From Diplonema japonicum (Eukaryota > Euglenozoa > Diplonemea > Diplonemida > Diplonemidae), in contig OZ025671.1 in the NCBI GenBank assembly GCA_964019335.1, positions 620,001 to 684,000 of the forward strand: 64,000 nt of DNA, read 5' to 3'. A model generated the notes under the pieces. It was not told the origin of the DNA. It saw only the letters and a program-made list of their open reading frames with translations, and ran no database searches. The stretch's first letter is position 1, and each line of letters begins with the position of its first letter. This document shows, in pieces, positions 51,451 to 61,300 of the stretch. Both the position numbers and the translations under genes were made by a program.

Positions 51451-53420
51451 CCTTCTTTGCATCATCAAGGTCGAAAGTGGTGACTATATCACCACAACAT
51501 TGTCTACTTGATTACAGGGGGCGCACCTCGGCCTAGCTGTAGCTTCTTCTGCATTCCACATCGTGTCCTTAATGCGTGTGGAGTGCAACTCAACCCCAGC
51601 CATGGCACCCCTGTAATCTTCTCCCACATGGGCACTACCAGTGATGACTGGATGTGGAGGTCAACAGCAAACAACACATCTGATGTACTTCTTATAATAA
51701 AAGAGGTAAAGGAGACCAGTGACAGGGTGCACCGGCCGCGTTTGCATTCCACGTTGTGTCCTTAATGCATGCAGTGTGCAGCTCAACCCTAGCCAGTGCT
51801 CTGGGCAGGGGTGGGTCGTTCTGTTCCCTTCCACCAAACTGAAAAGTCGGAACTTGGCAGAACGGTGGAACCGGAACTTGGTGGAACTGGTGGAACGTGG
51901 TGGAACCAGTGGAACATGGTGGAACTGGTGGAACGTGGTGGAACTGATGGAACCAGTGGACATGGTGGAACTGGTGGAACTTGGCAGAACAGGGAATTCC
52001 TTACCTAATTTTTTTCTTCTTTCCCCCCCCCCCTTTTTTTTCCTCTTTGCATCATCAAGGTCAAAAGTGGTGACTATATCACCACAACACTGACAGCACA
52101 ATATTCCGTGTCGTGTCCTTAATGTGTGCAGTGTGCAGTTCAACACCAGCCATGGCACCAAGATTCTGGGCCTGCGTAATTTGCTGCAGTTTCATCACCC
52201 TGAGCATCTGCAATACGTTCCTCCACTCAGGCTCTACCAGTGATGACTGGCATGGAGGTTAACAGTGAACAACACATCTGATGTACTTCTTATATTTCCA
52301 TATTTCTGTGTAATCCCCACCACCCAATAACATGAAAGAGGTAAAGGAGACACCAGTGACAGGGGGTGCACCTTGGCCGCTTCTGCATTCTTGTGTCCTT
52401 GATGCATGTGGTGTGCAGCTCAACCCCAGCTGGTGCCCTAAGTAGTTTACTCACCCTGAGCATCTGCAATTTGTTCTTCCACTCAGGGTGCTACAGGTGA
52501 TGACCAGCCAAGTGGATGGAGGAAAATGCCTGTTTGTCGTGTTGGTGGCACCCACACAAGAACTGTTTACTTGATACAGGGGGGGGGGGGAGGGGGGGGC
52601 ACCACAGCCGAGTTGTAGCTTCTTCTGTGTTCTGCATTGTGTCCTTAATGTGTGCAGTGTGCAGCTTAACCCCAGCCAGAGCAACCTGGGGTAACCAACA
52701 TTCTGCACTCATGCAGTTTGCTGCCAATTCATCACCCTGAGCATCTGCATTATGTTCTCCCACTTGGGCACTACCAGTGATGACTGATGAGGAGGTCAAC
52801 AGCAAACAACACATCTGATGTACTTCTTATATTTCTTTGTTATCCCCACCACAAACAGCACATCTGATGTTTTTCATCCCCACCACCTTTGGAATAATAT
52901 ATGAGTTAAAGGAGGCCAGTGTTGGCAGCACCCTGCACAAGAACTGTCTACTTGATTACCAGGGGTGCACCACAGCCTGGTTGTAGCTTCTTCTGCATTC
53001 TGCATGTGGAATTTTTTTAATTACTGCAGCAGGGTTATAGCTTCTTCTGCATTCTGTGTCGTGTCCTTAATATATGTGGTGTACAGCTCAACACCACCTG
53101 CTTTTCCCTGTGCAGTATAGTGGTACATGTTATAAAACACGTGCCATGTTGTGCACTGTGTTGTGCACCCTGTGTTGCATACATTGTGTGCAATGTCAGG
53201 TATGCCATACATGGTGTAAAATAAGTCACAACACACCACCTCGAAAATTCACAGTGTTGGGGTGGTTTGTGGGGTGGACTGGCCAGACCCCTCAGACCAG
53301 ACTGCCCACCTGATTACAGGGGGTGCCTTGGCTGAGTTGTTGTGTGGTGTTATTGTCTTCTTCTTCTGCATTTTGCATTGTGTCCTTAATGCATGTGGTG
53401 TGCCAGCTTTGTTGGGGATT
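50925..53420 (+). repeat. Cluster of head-to-tail copies of the dispersed repeat family
   Basis: Ordered blocks recur: GAGTTAAAGGAGGC (50,930; 52,903), CTGTCTACTTGATTACAGGG (50,967; 52,945 and variants at 51,500, 53,308), GTAGCTTCTTCTGCATTC, GTGTCCTTAATG, GCTCAACCCCAGCC, CCTGAGCATCTGCAAT and AACACATCTGATGTACTTCT (51,674; 52,271; 52,808). At least five partial or full units of about 200-300 bp are present, partly interrupted by poly-A/T tracts. Larger duplications overlie them: TGGTACATGTTATAAAACACGTG at 51,140 and 53,123, and CATCATCAAGGTCRAAAGTGGTGACTATATC-type blocks at 51,459 and 52,048. Confidence 0.85.
51843..51990 (+). repeat. GGTGGAAC minisatellite
   Basis: Units of the type ggtggaactggtggaacgt repeat about ten times with variants (ggaaccagtggaacat). 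A shorter relative forms the loop of the foldback at 50,292-50,340. Confidence 0.85.
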
Positions 53421-53787
53421 TCCCCAAGGTAATATGGGATAGCTATTTCAGTGTGGCATTTTAAGGGGAAGTAAATCACTTATTCCCACTTTTAAGGGCT
53501 GGAATGGCCTCAGATGGCTAAAAACAGTCAAAATACCCCATCTCTAAAAAAAATTTGAAGGGGTTGGGTACATTTTTTCACTTCAACTCCAAAAATCTCA
53601 TTAACCATTAAAGGATGAAGTGCTAGATATCTAGCAATCAAAAAATTAAAATTTTTGTATAGGCATTTTAAGTACCATAGACCCTTACCCTTGCACAGAA
53701 TGACCTAGTTCTTCAATTTCTTTTCCATTGAAAATCACTTATGGCCCCTAGATTAACCTCCAAAAACAGAAACCAGTTTTTGGTGGC

Positions 53788-54400
53788 ATGAAAGCTCAGA
53801 TGAGCAGTACTGATTCAGATGAGTTTGGGAGTGCCCAAGGGGACATTCTCACTGATGATGGGACCTCACCTAGTGCCAGTAGTGATGAGAAGAGTGAAAA
53901 TATGCCCTGGGAGAGCAATATTACACAGGTAATGCATAAGAAGTGACAGGGCACAGGGGGGGCAGAAATCACCCTTTTCCCACATGAGTGCATTAAGGAT
54001 TTCCAAGCTGTTCATCTCAATGGGGTTTGTGAAATCTCTTTGCACTGTTTGCAAGTACCACAACCCTGACTTTGACTTCACTGTGGACAATATCTATCAG
54101 TTTCTGGCCTTGTGGGTGCTCATGGACATCATCTGCAAGGCTGGCATAAAAGATTACTGGCCAACCATTTGTGCCCTCACCACACCTTTTTTTGGCAAGT
54201 GTAATGAAACATTACTGCTTTTTTGCACTTACAGTGGTCATTGCATTTTGGAGGGGTGAAGAGACAGACAGGTTGCAAAAAATAAGATTCTTGCTCCCCT
54301 ACCTGTCTGCAACACTATTCCCCCAGAGAATTGATCATTGATGAGAGTATGATCAAGTCACACAGTCAGTGTTGTTATGAGAATGGGTTGCCCCCCTGAG
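53788..54400 (+). pseudogene. Decayed piggyBac-like transposase fragment
   Basis: An acidic N-terminal piece (53,788-53,946, many Asp/Glu/Ser, TDSDEF and SDEKSENM) ends in a stop. A further open piece covers 53,984-54,259 with IYQFLALWVLMDIICKAGIKDYW and TPFFGK, the 'ai.lfMGi..kp.l.dYW....p' block of DDE_Tnp_1_7 transposases. Near 54,333 a third frame reads IIDESMIK, matching the DESM catalytic block of that family. Stops and frame changes separate the pieces, and the C-terminal half is absent. No terminal inverted repeats or TTAA borders could be assigned. Confidence 0.6.
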
Positions 54401-54429
54401 ATTTTCAGGGGGGCATGGGGGGGCAAAAA

Positions 54430-55180
54430 AAATTTTTTTTTATAGTGTCCAAAAAAAATTTTTTTCCACCCAAAAAAAGTTGTCAAAGACACCCAAAAAT
54501 CCCAAAAAAAAATTTTTTTTCTCAAAAGTACCTATCCTAGGCCTTAATAGAGGCTTTTAGTGAAGTGGGGTGAAAGTGAGATGTTTGGGTGTCAAAAAAA
54601 AAGGTGCCCAAAAAAAATTATTTTTCACATGAACAAGTGGTCAAAAACACCTGAAAAGTGGTTTTTTACCTCAGAAAAATTGATTTTTTTCTAAAAGGGT
54701 ACCTATAGGCCTAGTAATGGTCTATCTGTTGGTTTTCTCTCCTTTATGACTTACCCTTCTCATTCTTTGTATTTACCCCCCTTTTTTTACTGTATTGGGT
54801 GTATGGGGTGCTGGAAAAAAAAAAAAAAAGGTGTCCAAAAAAATTGTTTTTCCTCCCAAAAAAAGTGGCCAAAAACACCCTTAAATTGATTTTTTCTCAA
54901 AAAAAATTTTTTTTCCCCCTCAAATACCTATTCTAGACCTAATGAGGCTAATAGTGAAAGTGAGATGGTCATGGGCCAAAAAAAAAAGGGCCCAAAGAAT
55001 TTTTTTCCTCACAAAAAAAATTGTCAAAAACACCTGAAAAGTGATATTTTACCTCAGAAAATAATAGATTTTTTTCACAAAGGGCACCTGTACTTGGCCT
55101 AGTAATGGTCCATCTGTCATTTTTCTTTCCTTTATAACTTACCTTTCTCATTCTTTTTATTTCCCCCCCCTGTTTTTACT
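54430..55180. repeat. Pair of ~360-bp direct repeats, A/T-rich
   Basis: The segments about 54,430-54,795 and 54,828-55,180 share the order GTCAAAAACACCTGAAAAGTG, TTTTACCTCAGAAAA, GGCCTAGTAATGGTC, ATCTGT..TTTTCT and CTTACC..TCTCATTCTTTRTATTT, with many A/T-run length changes. They flank the right side of the transposase remnant and code for nothing recognisable. Confidence 0.75.
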
Positions 55181-55626
55181 GTACTTTATTGGCAGGTTGT
55201 TTTAAAAAATAACCTAACCCAACAAAACACCCCAATAGAACCAGCAAATCTGTCAGAAAAGACTACCTGATAGCCTACCTTGTGTGGAAAGGGGGCATGG
55301 CTGGCAATATTAGGGTTGAAAGGTCCCAGGATTGAGGTGAAGAAGGTGCCACACTGCTATTGTTGGCAAAGCACTGGAGGTGAAGGAGATTGCAGCCAAG
55401 AAGAAAGACCAACTGCTATTGCTGGGCAAAGAACCTAAAAAGTGAAATAAATTCCAAAAAAAAAACATTCTCAAGTCCCCCTTTTTATTTATTTTCTCAA
55501 AAAAAAAAAAAAAAAATACATGATGGTAAAGCAGTACCTCGCAAGCTTGGAAGGTGGGTTGGACAGAGAGCACAAAGCCACAAAGCTGCAAACCTGCAAA
55601 CCCGCAAACCCGCAAACCCACAAACC

Positions 55627-56018
55627 CGATTTTTCTGTTTTTCTTTTTCTTTTTCTTTTTGAAGTGGAACCATCTCAGTCGACGTTTTTTTTTTTTTTTT
55701 CTTTTTTCTTTTGTGGTGATGTGTTTTTCCTGTTTTTGATTTTCTTCTTCCCCCGCTCTATGCTTTTTCGCATGGACATTGGCCACTCTGCCCCTTTCCC
55801 CTTTTTTGATTCTCCCTCTTTCCCCCTCCTAAATTTTACCCCCTGCCCCACTCATTCCTCCCTAGTATGTTTTTGAATTTGCCTCTTCTTCTTTTAAGCC
55901 TTTTTTGAGATTTTTATTTTTGAATTTTTATCATTTGGAGTTGCTTCTTCTTCTTCCCCTCTCCCTCCCATAAAGAAAAAGAGAAACCCATGCCTTCCTC
56001 CCAGGTTGGAACTTGATT
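55627..56018. repeat. ~390-bp direct repeat, copy 1
   Basis: From TTTTTCTGTTTTTCTTTTTC through GAAGTGGAACCATCTC, CTCTATGCTTTTTCGCATGG and CCTCCCTAGTATGTTTTTGA to GGTTGGAACTTGATTG. Copy 2 is at 56,457-56,847 with only a few substitutions. Confidence 0.9.
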
Positions 56019-56094
56019 GTCTGTTTTGGAATATTTTTATTTTCTCTTAAGATTTATCATGCCTTGTGTGTCTTTTGAAGAAAAAAAAAAAAAA

Positions 56095-56188
56095 AACATT
56101 CTCAAGTCCCCCTTTTTATTTATTTTCTCAAGTCCCCCTTTTTATTTATTTTCTCAAGTCCCCCTTTTTATTTATTTTCTCAAGTCCC

Positions 56189-56195
<7 letters not shown>
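56095..56195. repeat. 27-nt tandem repeat, ~4 copies
   Basis: The unit CTCAAGTCCCCCTTTTTATT plus TATTTT repeats four times in a row. One more unit lies at 55,469-55,500. Next to it is a run of about 50 A (56,199-56,248). A neighbouring CAAACCCG repeat occurs at 55,585-55,627 and 56,248-56,270. Confidence 0.9.
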
Positions 56196-56250
<55 letters not shown>

Positions 56251-56456
56251 CGCAAACCCGCAAACCCGCCAGATAGGCCAGCGGGGGTGTGGGGGGCTGG
56301 TCCCCCCCCCCCCCCCCGCCATAGGAAGATGTGAAACTTTTTTTTTTTTTTCTGAGAAAAAAAAAAAGGGAAAAATAAAAGAATAGGGAACAGGTGCTAC
56401 AACAGCCAGGCTAGATAGAACCACTTGGATTTTTTTTTTTTTTTTTTTCCCTTTTT

Positions 56457-56847
56457 TTTTTTATTTTTCTGTTTTTCTTTTTCTTTTTGAAGTGGAACCA
56501 TCTCGGTCGACGTTTTTTTTTTTTTTTCTTTTTTCTTTTGTGGTGATGTGTTTTTCCTGTTTTTGATTTTCTTCTTCCCCCACTCTATGCTTTTTCGCAT
56601 GGACATTGGTCACTCTGCCCCTTTCCCTTTTTTTGATTCTCCCTCTTTCCCCCTCCTAAATTTTACCCCCTACCCCACTCATTCCTCCCTAGTATGTTTT
56701 TGAATTTGCTTCTTCTTCTTTTAAGCCTTTTTTGAGATTTTTATTTTTGAATTTTTATCATTTGGAGTTGCTTCTTCTTCTTCCCCTCCCCCTCCCATAA
56801 AGAAAAAGAGAAACCCATGCCTTCCTCCCAGGTTGGAACTTGATTGC
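56457..56847. repeat. ~390-bp direct repeat, copy 2, abutting the retroelement
   Basis: Near-identical to 55,627-56,018. It ends at GGTTGGAACTTGATTG, after which retroelement sequence (CAAACCCGACTCC...) begins, so its right edge may mark the 5' boundary of the element. Confidence 0.9.
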
Positions 56848-58395
56848 AAACCCGACTCCACCCAACCAGGCAATCTGGTTGGGCAGTATGAATCCCCACC
56901 CCCTAGATCCCCCCACCCCCCTTTAGAAAAAAAAAATAATAAAATAAAAAAATCACTAGCAGAGACCGCGGTTTTGACCGCCGCTGCTACAGCCACGGCC
57001 GCCCCAGCCGCCCTGAACGCCGCAGCCGACCCTGCCGCCCTGATCGCCGCAACTGAGACCGCCGCAGCCGCCCCTGCCGCAGCCACGACCGCCGCGACCA
57101 CGACCCCTGCAGCCGACCCTGCTATTGTTGAAGAGGGAAGAAAAGAGGGAGAAAAAAAGGGGTGGGTACTGGTGTATGGTGAACACCCTCCCGGGTTGAG
57201 GACGGGCCCGGCCCCTGCCTTCCCAAAAGCCCTGCTTTCAGGAAAGTGGGAGGCCCTGTCTGGGAACTCAGGGAGGGAGACCCTCCAATACGGGTACCGG
57301 TGGGAGGGGACGAACGCCAAGGTGCGCCCCACCACGGGGATCCCAGGGGGGGCGGAGGGGTGGGTGAGGGAGGTGGCCGCCGCCGCAGGGCTCGAGGTGG
57401 TCCCCAACCAGGTACTTGTCAACAAGTACAAGTCTGGTTGTGGGATTGCCGCCCACAAGGACGACGCGAGGCTGGGACCGATTGTCCTAGTCCTCTCGTA
57501 CGGAGCCGAGACCACAATGGTCATGAGGAGGGGGGACAGGGTGGCGAAATACCTGGTGCCCCCCTTCTCATGGGCATTGTTGGAAGGTGAAGCGAGACAC
57601 CAGTGGACGCACCACATCCCGTCCGGGATGTCCACTGGTGTCAGGGTGTCGATCACCCTGCGTGCGGTAGGCCCCAAGCTCACCCGCACACCCCAGGAAG
57701 ACCCATCCCCTGGGTTAACAGACGAACCCCCTTTTTTAGATCCCCTTTTTTGTGGGCAAGGGGGGGTGGCACTCCCAAGAGAGGATAGTGCCCCACCCGC
57801 CCCCTTTTTTTTTTTAGAACCCTCTTCGGAGGAAAACAGACCCTCTTCGGAGGAAAATAGAGAGAAAGGGGAAGAGGTGGCACTCCCGAGAGAGGGTGGT
57901 GCTCCTCCCCCCCATTTGTCCCCCCCTTTTTCATTTTTAGAGCCCTCTCCAGAGGAACCCTCCACGGAGGTAAAAAACAGACCCTCTTCGGAGGAAAACA
58001 GAGAGAGAGGGGAAGAGGTGGCACTCCCGAGAGAGGGTAGTGTTCCTCCCCCCCATTCGTCCCCCCCTTTTTCTTTTATAGAGCCCTCTCCAGAGGGACC
58101 CTCCACGGAGGTGAAAAACAGACCCTCTTCGGAGGAAAAAAAGGCAGAGGGAGAGACAGCACACCCGAGAGAAGGTAGTGCCCCTCCCTCTCTGCCCCCC
58201 ATTTTTTCTGGACCCTCTACGGAGGTGTACACCCTGGTCCCCAAGGGCCGGGGGCTTTTTTTGAGGGTGGAAGGGAAAGAAAAAAAAAAAACAAACAAGG
58301 AGGAACCTTTTTTCTTTTCAAACAACCAGGGGGACCAGCACCCACCCCCACCGCCCGCCAAGGTGTGGTTGGGGCGGAGGCTGCGAGCGACGTGA
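56833..58395 (+). CDS. Retroelement ORF1: AlkB-type 2-oxoglutarate/Fe(II) dioxygenase with repeat tail
   Basis: Open for 520 codons but with no ATG before the catalytic domain (the open frame's first possible starts are TTG at 56833 and similar), so the true start, a leader exon or a 5' truncation is unresolved. Residues 45-100 are Ala/Thr/Pro-rich. The AlkB domain spans about 110-285: NKYKSGCGIAAHKDD (His and Asp metal ligands near 208/210), ARHQWTHHIP (distal His near 259) and RVSITLR (2-oxoglutarate Arg), matching the H-x-D...H...R-x5-R scheme of ABH proteins. These enzymes oxidatively demethylate nucleic acids. The tail carries about 3.5 copies of a 47-residue Pro/Glu/Ser unit (141-nt period; EEVALPREG, EPSPE, PSTEVKNRPSSEENR). 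It overlaps ORF2 by 31 nt or more. Confidence 0.85.
   Translation: MELDCKPDSTQPGNLVGQYESPPPRSPHPPLEKKNNKIKKSLAETAVLTAAATATAAPAALNAAADPAALIAATETAAAAPAAATTAATTTPAADPAIVEEGRKEGEKKGWVLVYGEHPPGLRTGPAPAFPKALLSGKWEALSGNSGRETLQYGYRWEGTNAKVRPTTGIPGGAEGWVREVAAAAGLEVVPNQVLVNKYKSGCGIAAHKDDARLGPIVLVLSYGAETTMVMRRGDRVAKYLVPPFSWALLEGEARHQWTHHIPSGMSTGVRVSITLRAVGPKLTRTPQEDPSPGLTDEPPFLDPLFCGQGGVALPREDSAPPAPFFFLEPSSEENRPSSEENREKGEEVALPREGGAPPPHLSPPFSFLEPSPEEPSTEVKNRPSSEENRERGEEVALPREGSVPPPHSSPPFSFIEPSPEGPSTEVKNRPSSEEKKAEGETAHPREGSAPPSLPPIFSGPSTEVYTLVPKGRGLFLRVEGKEKKKTNKEEPFFFSNNQGDQHPPPPPAKVWLGRRLRAT
57765..58220 (+). repeat. 141-nt tandem repeat inside retroelement ORF1
   Basis: GAAGAGGTGGCACTCCCGAG at 57,871 and 58,012, with a diverged copy near 58,151 and a partial one at 57,767. 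The unit keeps the reading frame (47 codons). Confidence 0.85.
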
Positions 58396-61300
58396 GAGCA
58401 CCACTGCACACCCTTGTGAGAAGACAGAAAAGAGCCCCCTGGATTGCCATGGGTGGCAGGGAACCTAAGCCAGCGCCCAAGCGGAAGAAGAACAGGAGGA
58501 GGCACAGGAGCGAAACGGCCCTTCAGAGGCGTCGGGAGAAGAGGACCAAGGCGAGGGAGGGGGCGAGGGAGGCTGCCAGACAGGAGAAGAAAAGGCACCG
58601 TCGTGCGAGGAAAGAAGGGAGGAGGAGGGCCCGCAGAGAGGAACACGAGGCCGCCCTGGAACAGAAGCCAGATGACCCTGCAATGGGGCTGAAGCGGACC
58701 GAGGTGGGAACGCCTGGAGCCCAACCCCTGGCACCCAGAATCCCGGCACCTGGGGCTGCAACCGGCACAAGGAGGCACCGCAGACGGACGGGACACAGCA
58801 AGGAAGGGGTGAGATGGGAGCACCTGGGGGCGTGGGCCTGGGTCGCCCTGTTCTCCCTCTTGCTGATCCCAGGGGTGAGGCAGGTGCTGGGGGCGGGCAT
58901 CGGGATGGCCCCCTCCTTCCTGCATGCGGCAGTGTTGTGGAAGAGGCCGGGGAGCGACAGGAGGACCACCCGCAGGTCAAGGGTACAGGTGGGGCCCCGA
59001 GGGGATGAATGGTCCGCCGGGGAGCTCGCTTGGCTAGCAGTAGGGGGCACTCTGGTGGGAAGCACTTCAGTTTGGATAGGGGGGCTGATGTCGCTCTGGG
59101 CCATGTCGGAAGTGATGGTGGGGAAAGCTGGTGCTGACCCGACCCAGAGATTCGGACCGGTAAAGCTGAGGAAGACAAGACGCGGATCGAGAGGTCACTA
59201 CCTGCCGGTGTACTTGGGCCCGCCTAGAAGCTCAAGACGCAGAAAAAAGAAGGAGGACGCCAAGCAAGCGGCGAAGGAACGAGCTGAGACGGAGGATAAG
59301 CTCTTTCAGGCCGAACACCTGGACCCCTTTGCGGACTTGACGCTGGCAGGGGACGCGTTGCAAGGAGGTGGTGACACTCCCCCCATGGATTTGGATGATG
59401 AGCACACGGAGGCGCAGAAGGAGGGGGAAAAAGAAGGAACAGACAAACATCAATGCCGGATGGAAGGCTGCTCTTTCCACACCAGTGTGGCAAGCTGTCT
59501 AGTTAAACACCTCAATGCGGTCCACCATCATTTTGTGAAACAAGAGCAGGCGAGGAACATGAAGGTGAACCTCTGTGGAACGTGTGCTGCGGCGTGCTCG
59601 TCGAACCAGACGCACTGTGCACTACACAGGCAGCGGAATCTGTGGAACCCCGACAAACAACCCAGGGCCGGCAAGTCAGTGGACGAGATCATGAAGAGCT
59701 TCAAGCTGACGAGGAGATCGACGGAGAAGGACGGGAACTGCATGTTCCACGCCCTGGCCGGTTCGCTCGGGGAAGCCTACGGGGACCACACCCACATCAG
59801 GAGCGAGGTTGTAGAATGGATGAAACACCGGGAGGAGCACTATGCCCCGTTTTGCAGCGAGGGTTGGGACCGGTACTTGGAAGGGATGGGCACAGTGGCG
59901 ACGTGGGGAGACCACTTGTGCCTGGCAGCCGCAGCACAAGCGTTTGGCCACACGATACTCGTGGTTGCTGGGGGGAACAACCCAGTCCTGATGATAGGGG
60001 AGTACAACTCCGACCACGAGAAGGTGGTGGTGCTGGCGTACAACGGCAACCACTACGAGTATGCAGTCGGAGAGGAGGAGTCGATGATGATGCTCCTTGA
60101 TGAGTCCCAATCGGTTGCTCTACAAAAGGCAGGTAAGCAACCCTCCGAGGCCCCGGGTGAGGACATCGGGGAGTGGGACATAATAGACCGTGCGATCCCT
60201 GGATACGGGAAGGCAGGGGTGTTGGACCAGATGGGGGCAAGGAACCAGCAATTCCTGTACTGTCCGGTGGCGAACTGCGCTAGGTCGAAGTGCAAAAGCA
60301 CGACCCCGTTCAACTCGACAAGGGTATGGAAGTGTCACCTGGATGGGCACCTGGAGAGTGATGAGATCCCGGAGAGCGTTCTGAGGAGACTGGACCTCGA
60401 GAGGTGCCTGGTGTGCAGGGGCTGTGTGTGGAAGGGTCAGGGGTGCCACGACGAGTGCAAAAAGGCGGTGCGAAGGGAAGGGGAATACACGACCCCCCCG
60501 CCAGCCCCGACGAGGACCGAGTTACCCAGCCTGGAAGCCATAGCCGCCATGAACGTCACGACCATGGGGTCGATCCCGACGAGCCTTCAAAGACTGTGGG
60601 GGCTTACCCTTAAGCACACTCTGGGCCGGGCGGTGAAGGACAACACAGAGGAGGCTTGGCTGCTGGTGGCGATGCTCCCCAAAGCCTGCCTGTGGAAGAA
60701 GAGGGGAGGGAAGAAGCGGGACAAGGAGACGGAGCTGAGTGTCCAGGCCAGATTGGAGGAGTGGGAGAAGGGAAATTACATGGCCCTCTGGAATAAGCTG
60801 GAATCAGGTGAGAAGGGGGAACCTAAGAACGACGAGGTCTCTAAGGTCGCCAGGGCCACGGAACTGTGCAGCAAAGGGAGGTTCTCGGCAGGAAACGCGG
60901 CGCTTGTAGCCCAGGGGCTGGCGGAAGACAATGAGGATTGTTGGAGAGCGCTGCAGAGCAAACATCCAGAGCCACTACACCCCCAATGGGACAACCCGGC
61001 GAAGACGAAGGAAGCGGTAGAAGTCTTGCCGGAAGAAGTGCTGGACGCAATCAGGGACTTCCCGAGGGGGACTGCTGCGGGACCGACTGGTCTGAGAGCC
61101 CAGCACATCAAGGACGCGGTGGACGGAGCTTTTGAGTCTCAAGGCTGTTTGATGTCGGTGACGAGGGCAGTCAACGCATTAGCTAGAGGCACGGCCCCTA
61201 GGGAGGTGGCTCCGCTGATGGCAGGGGCGAACCTTGTGGCCCTCAAGAAGAACGACAGGGACGTGCGGCCCATAGCCGTTGGGGATGTGCTGCGTCGGCT

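Larger units (their letters stand above)
49541..56850. other. Gene-free divergent region between the minus-strand array and the plus-strand retroelement
   Basis: About 7.3 kb without an intact gene: microsatellite, minisatellite, foldback repeat, dispersed-repeat cluster, transposase remnant and two sets of direct repeats, each listed separately. Homopolymers of 15-50 nt are frequent. Transcription of the host array runs left from here; only the mobile element reads right. Confidence 0.75.

Noticed and set aside
50050-51540. Phe- and Lys-rich short ORFs in the foldback and repeat cluster
   Set aside because: They are translations of poly-T/poly-A runs, with no protein-like composition.
56095-56195. 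Regular 27-nt repeats as a possible CRISPR array
   Set aside because: The units are contiguous without unique spacers, in a eukaryotic genome, and no cas gene is present.
55585-56270. CAAACCCG repeats as telomeric DNA
   Set aside because: Only short arrays are present, far from the end of a continuous sequence, and the unit matches no telomere motif I know.
55627-56847. The 390-bp direct repeats as LTRs of a retrotransposon
   Set aside because: Only about 440 bp of low-complexity DNA lies between them. No gag, pol or primer-binding site is seen, and the neighbouring RT is of non-LTR type.
56833-58395. AlkB ORF as part of an integrated plant-type RNA virus
   Set aside because: No viral replicase helicase, methyltransferase or coat domain is present. 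It is joined to a LINE-type RT with an RLE endonuclease instead.
56721-58925. Long open frame antisense to the retroelement (734 codons, minus strand)
   Set aside because: It is a shadow of the GC-rich AlkB ORF and its 141-nt repeats. It shows no domain, and the opposite strand has full catalytic motifs.
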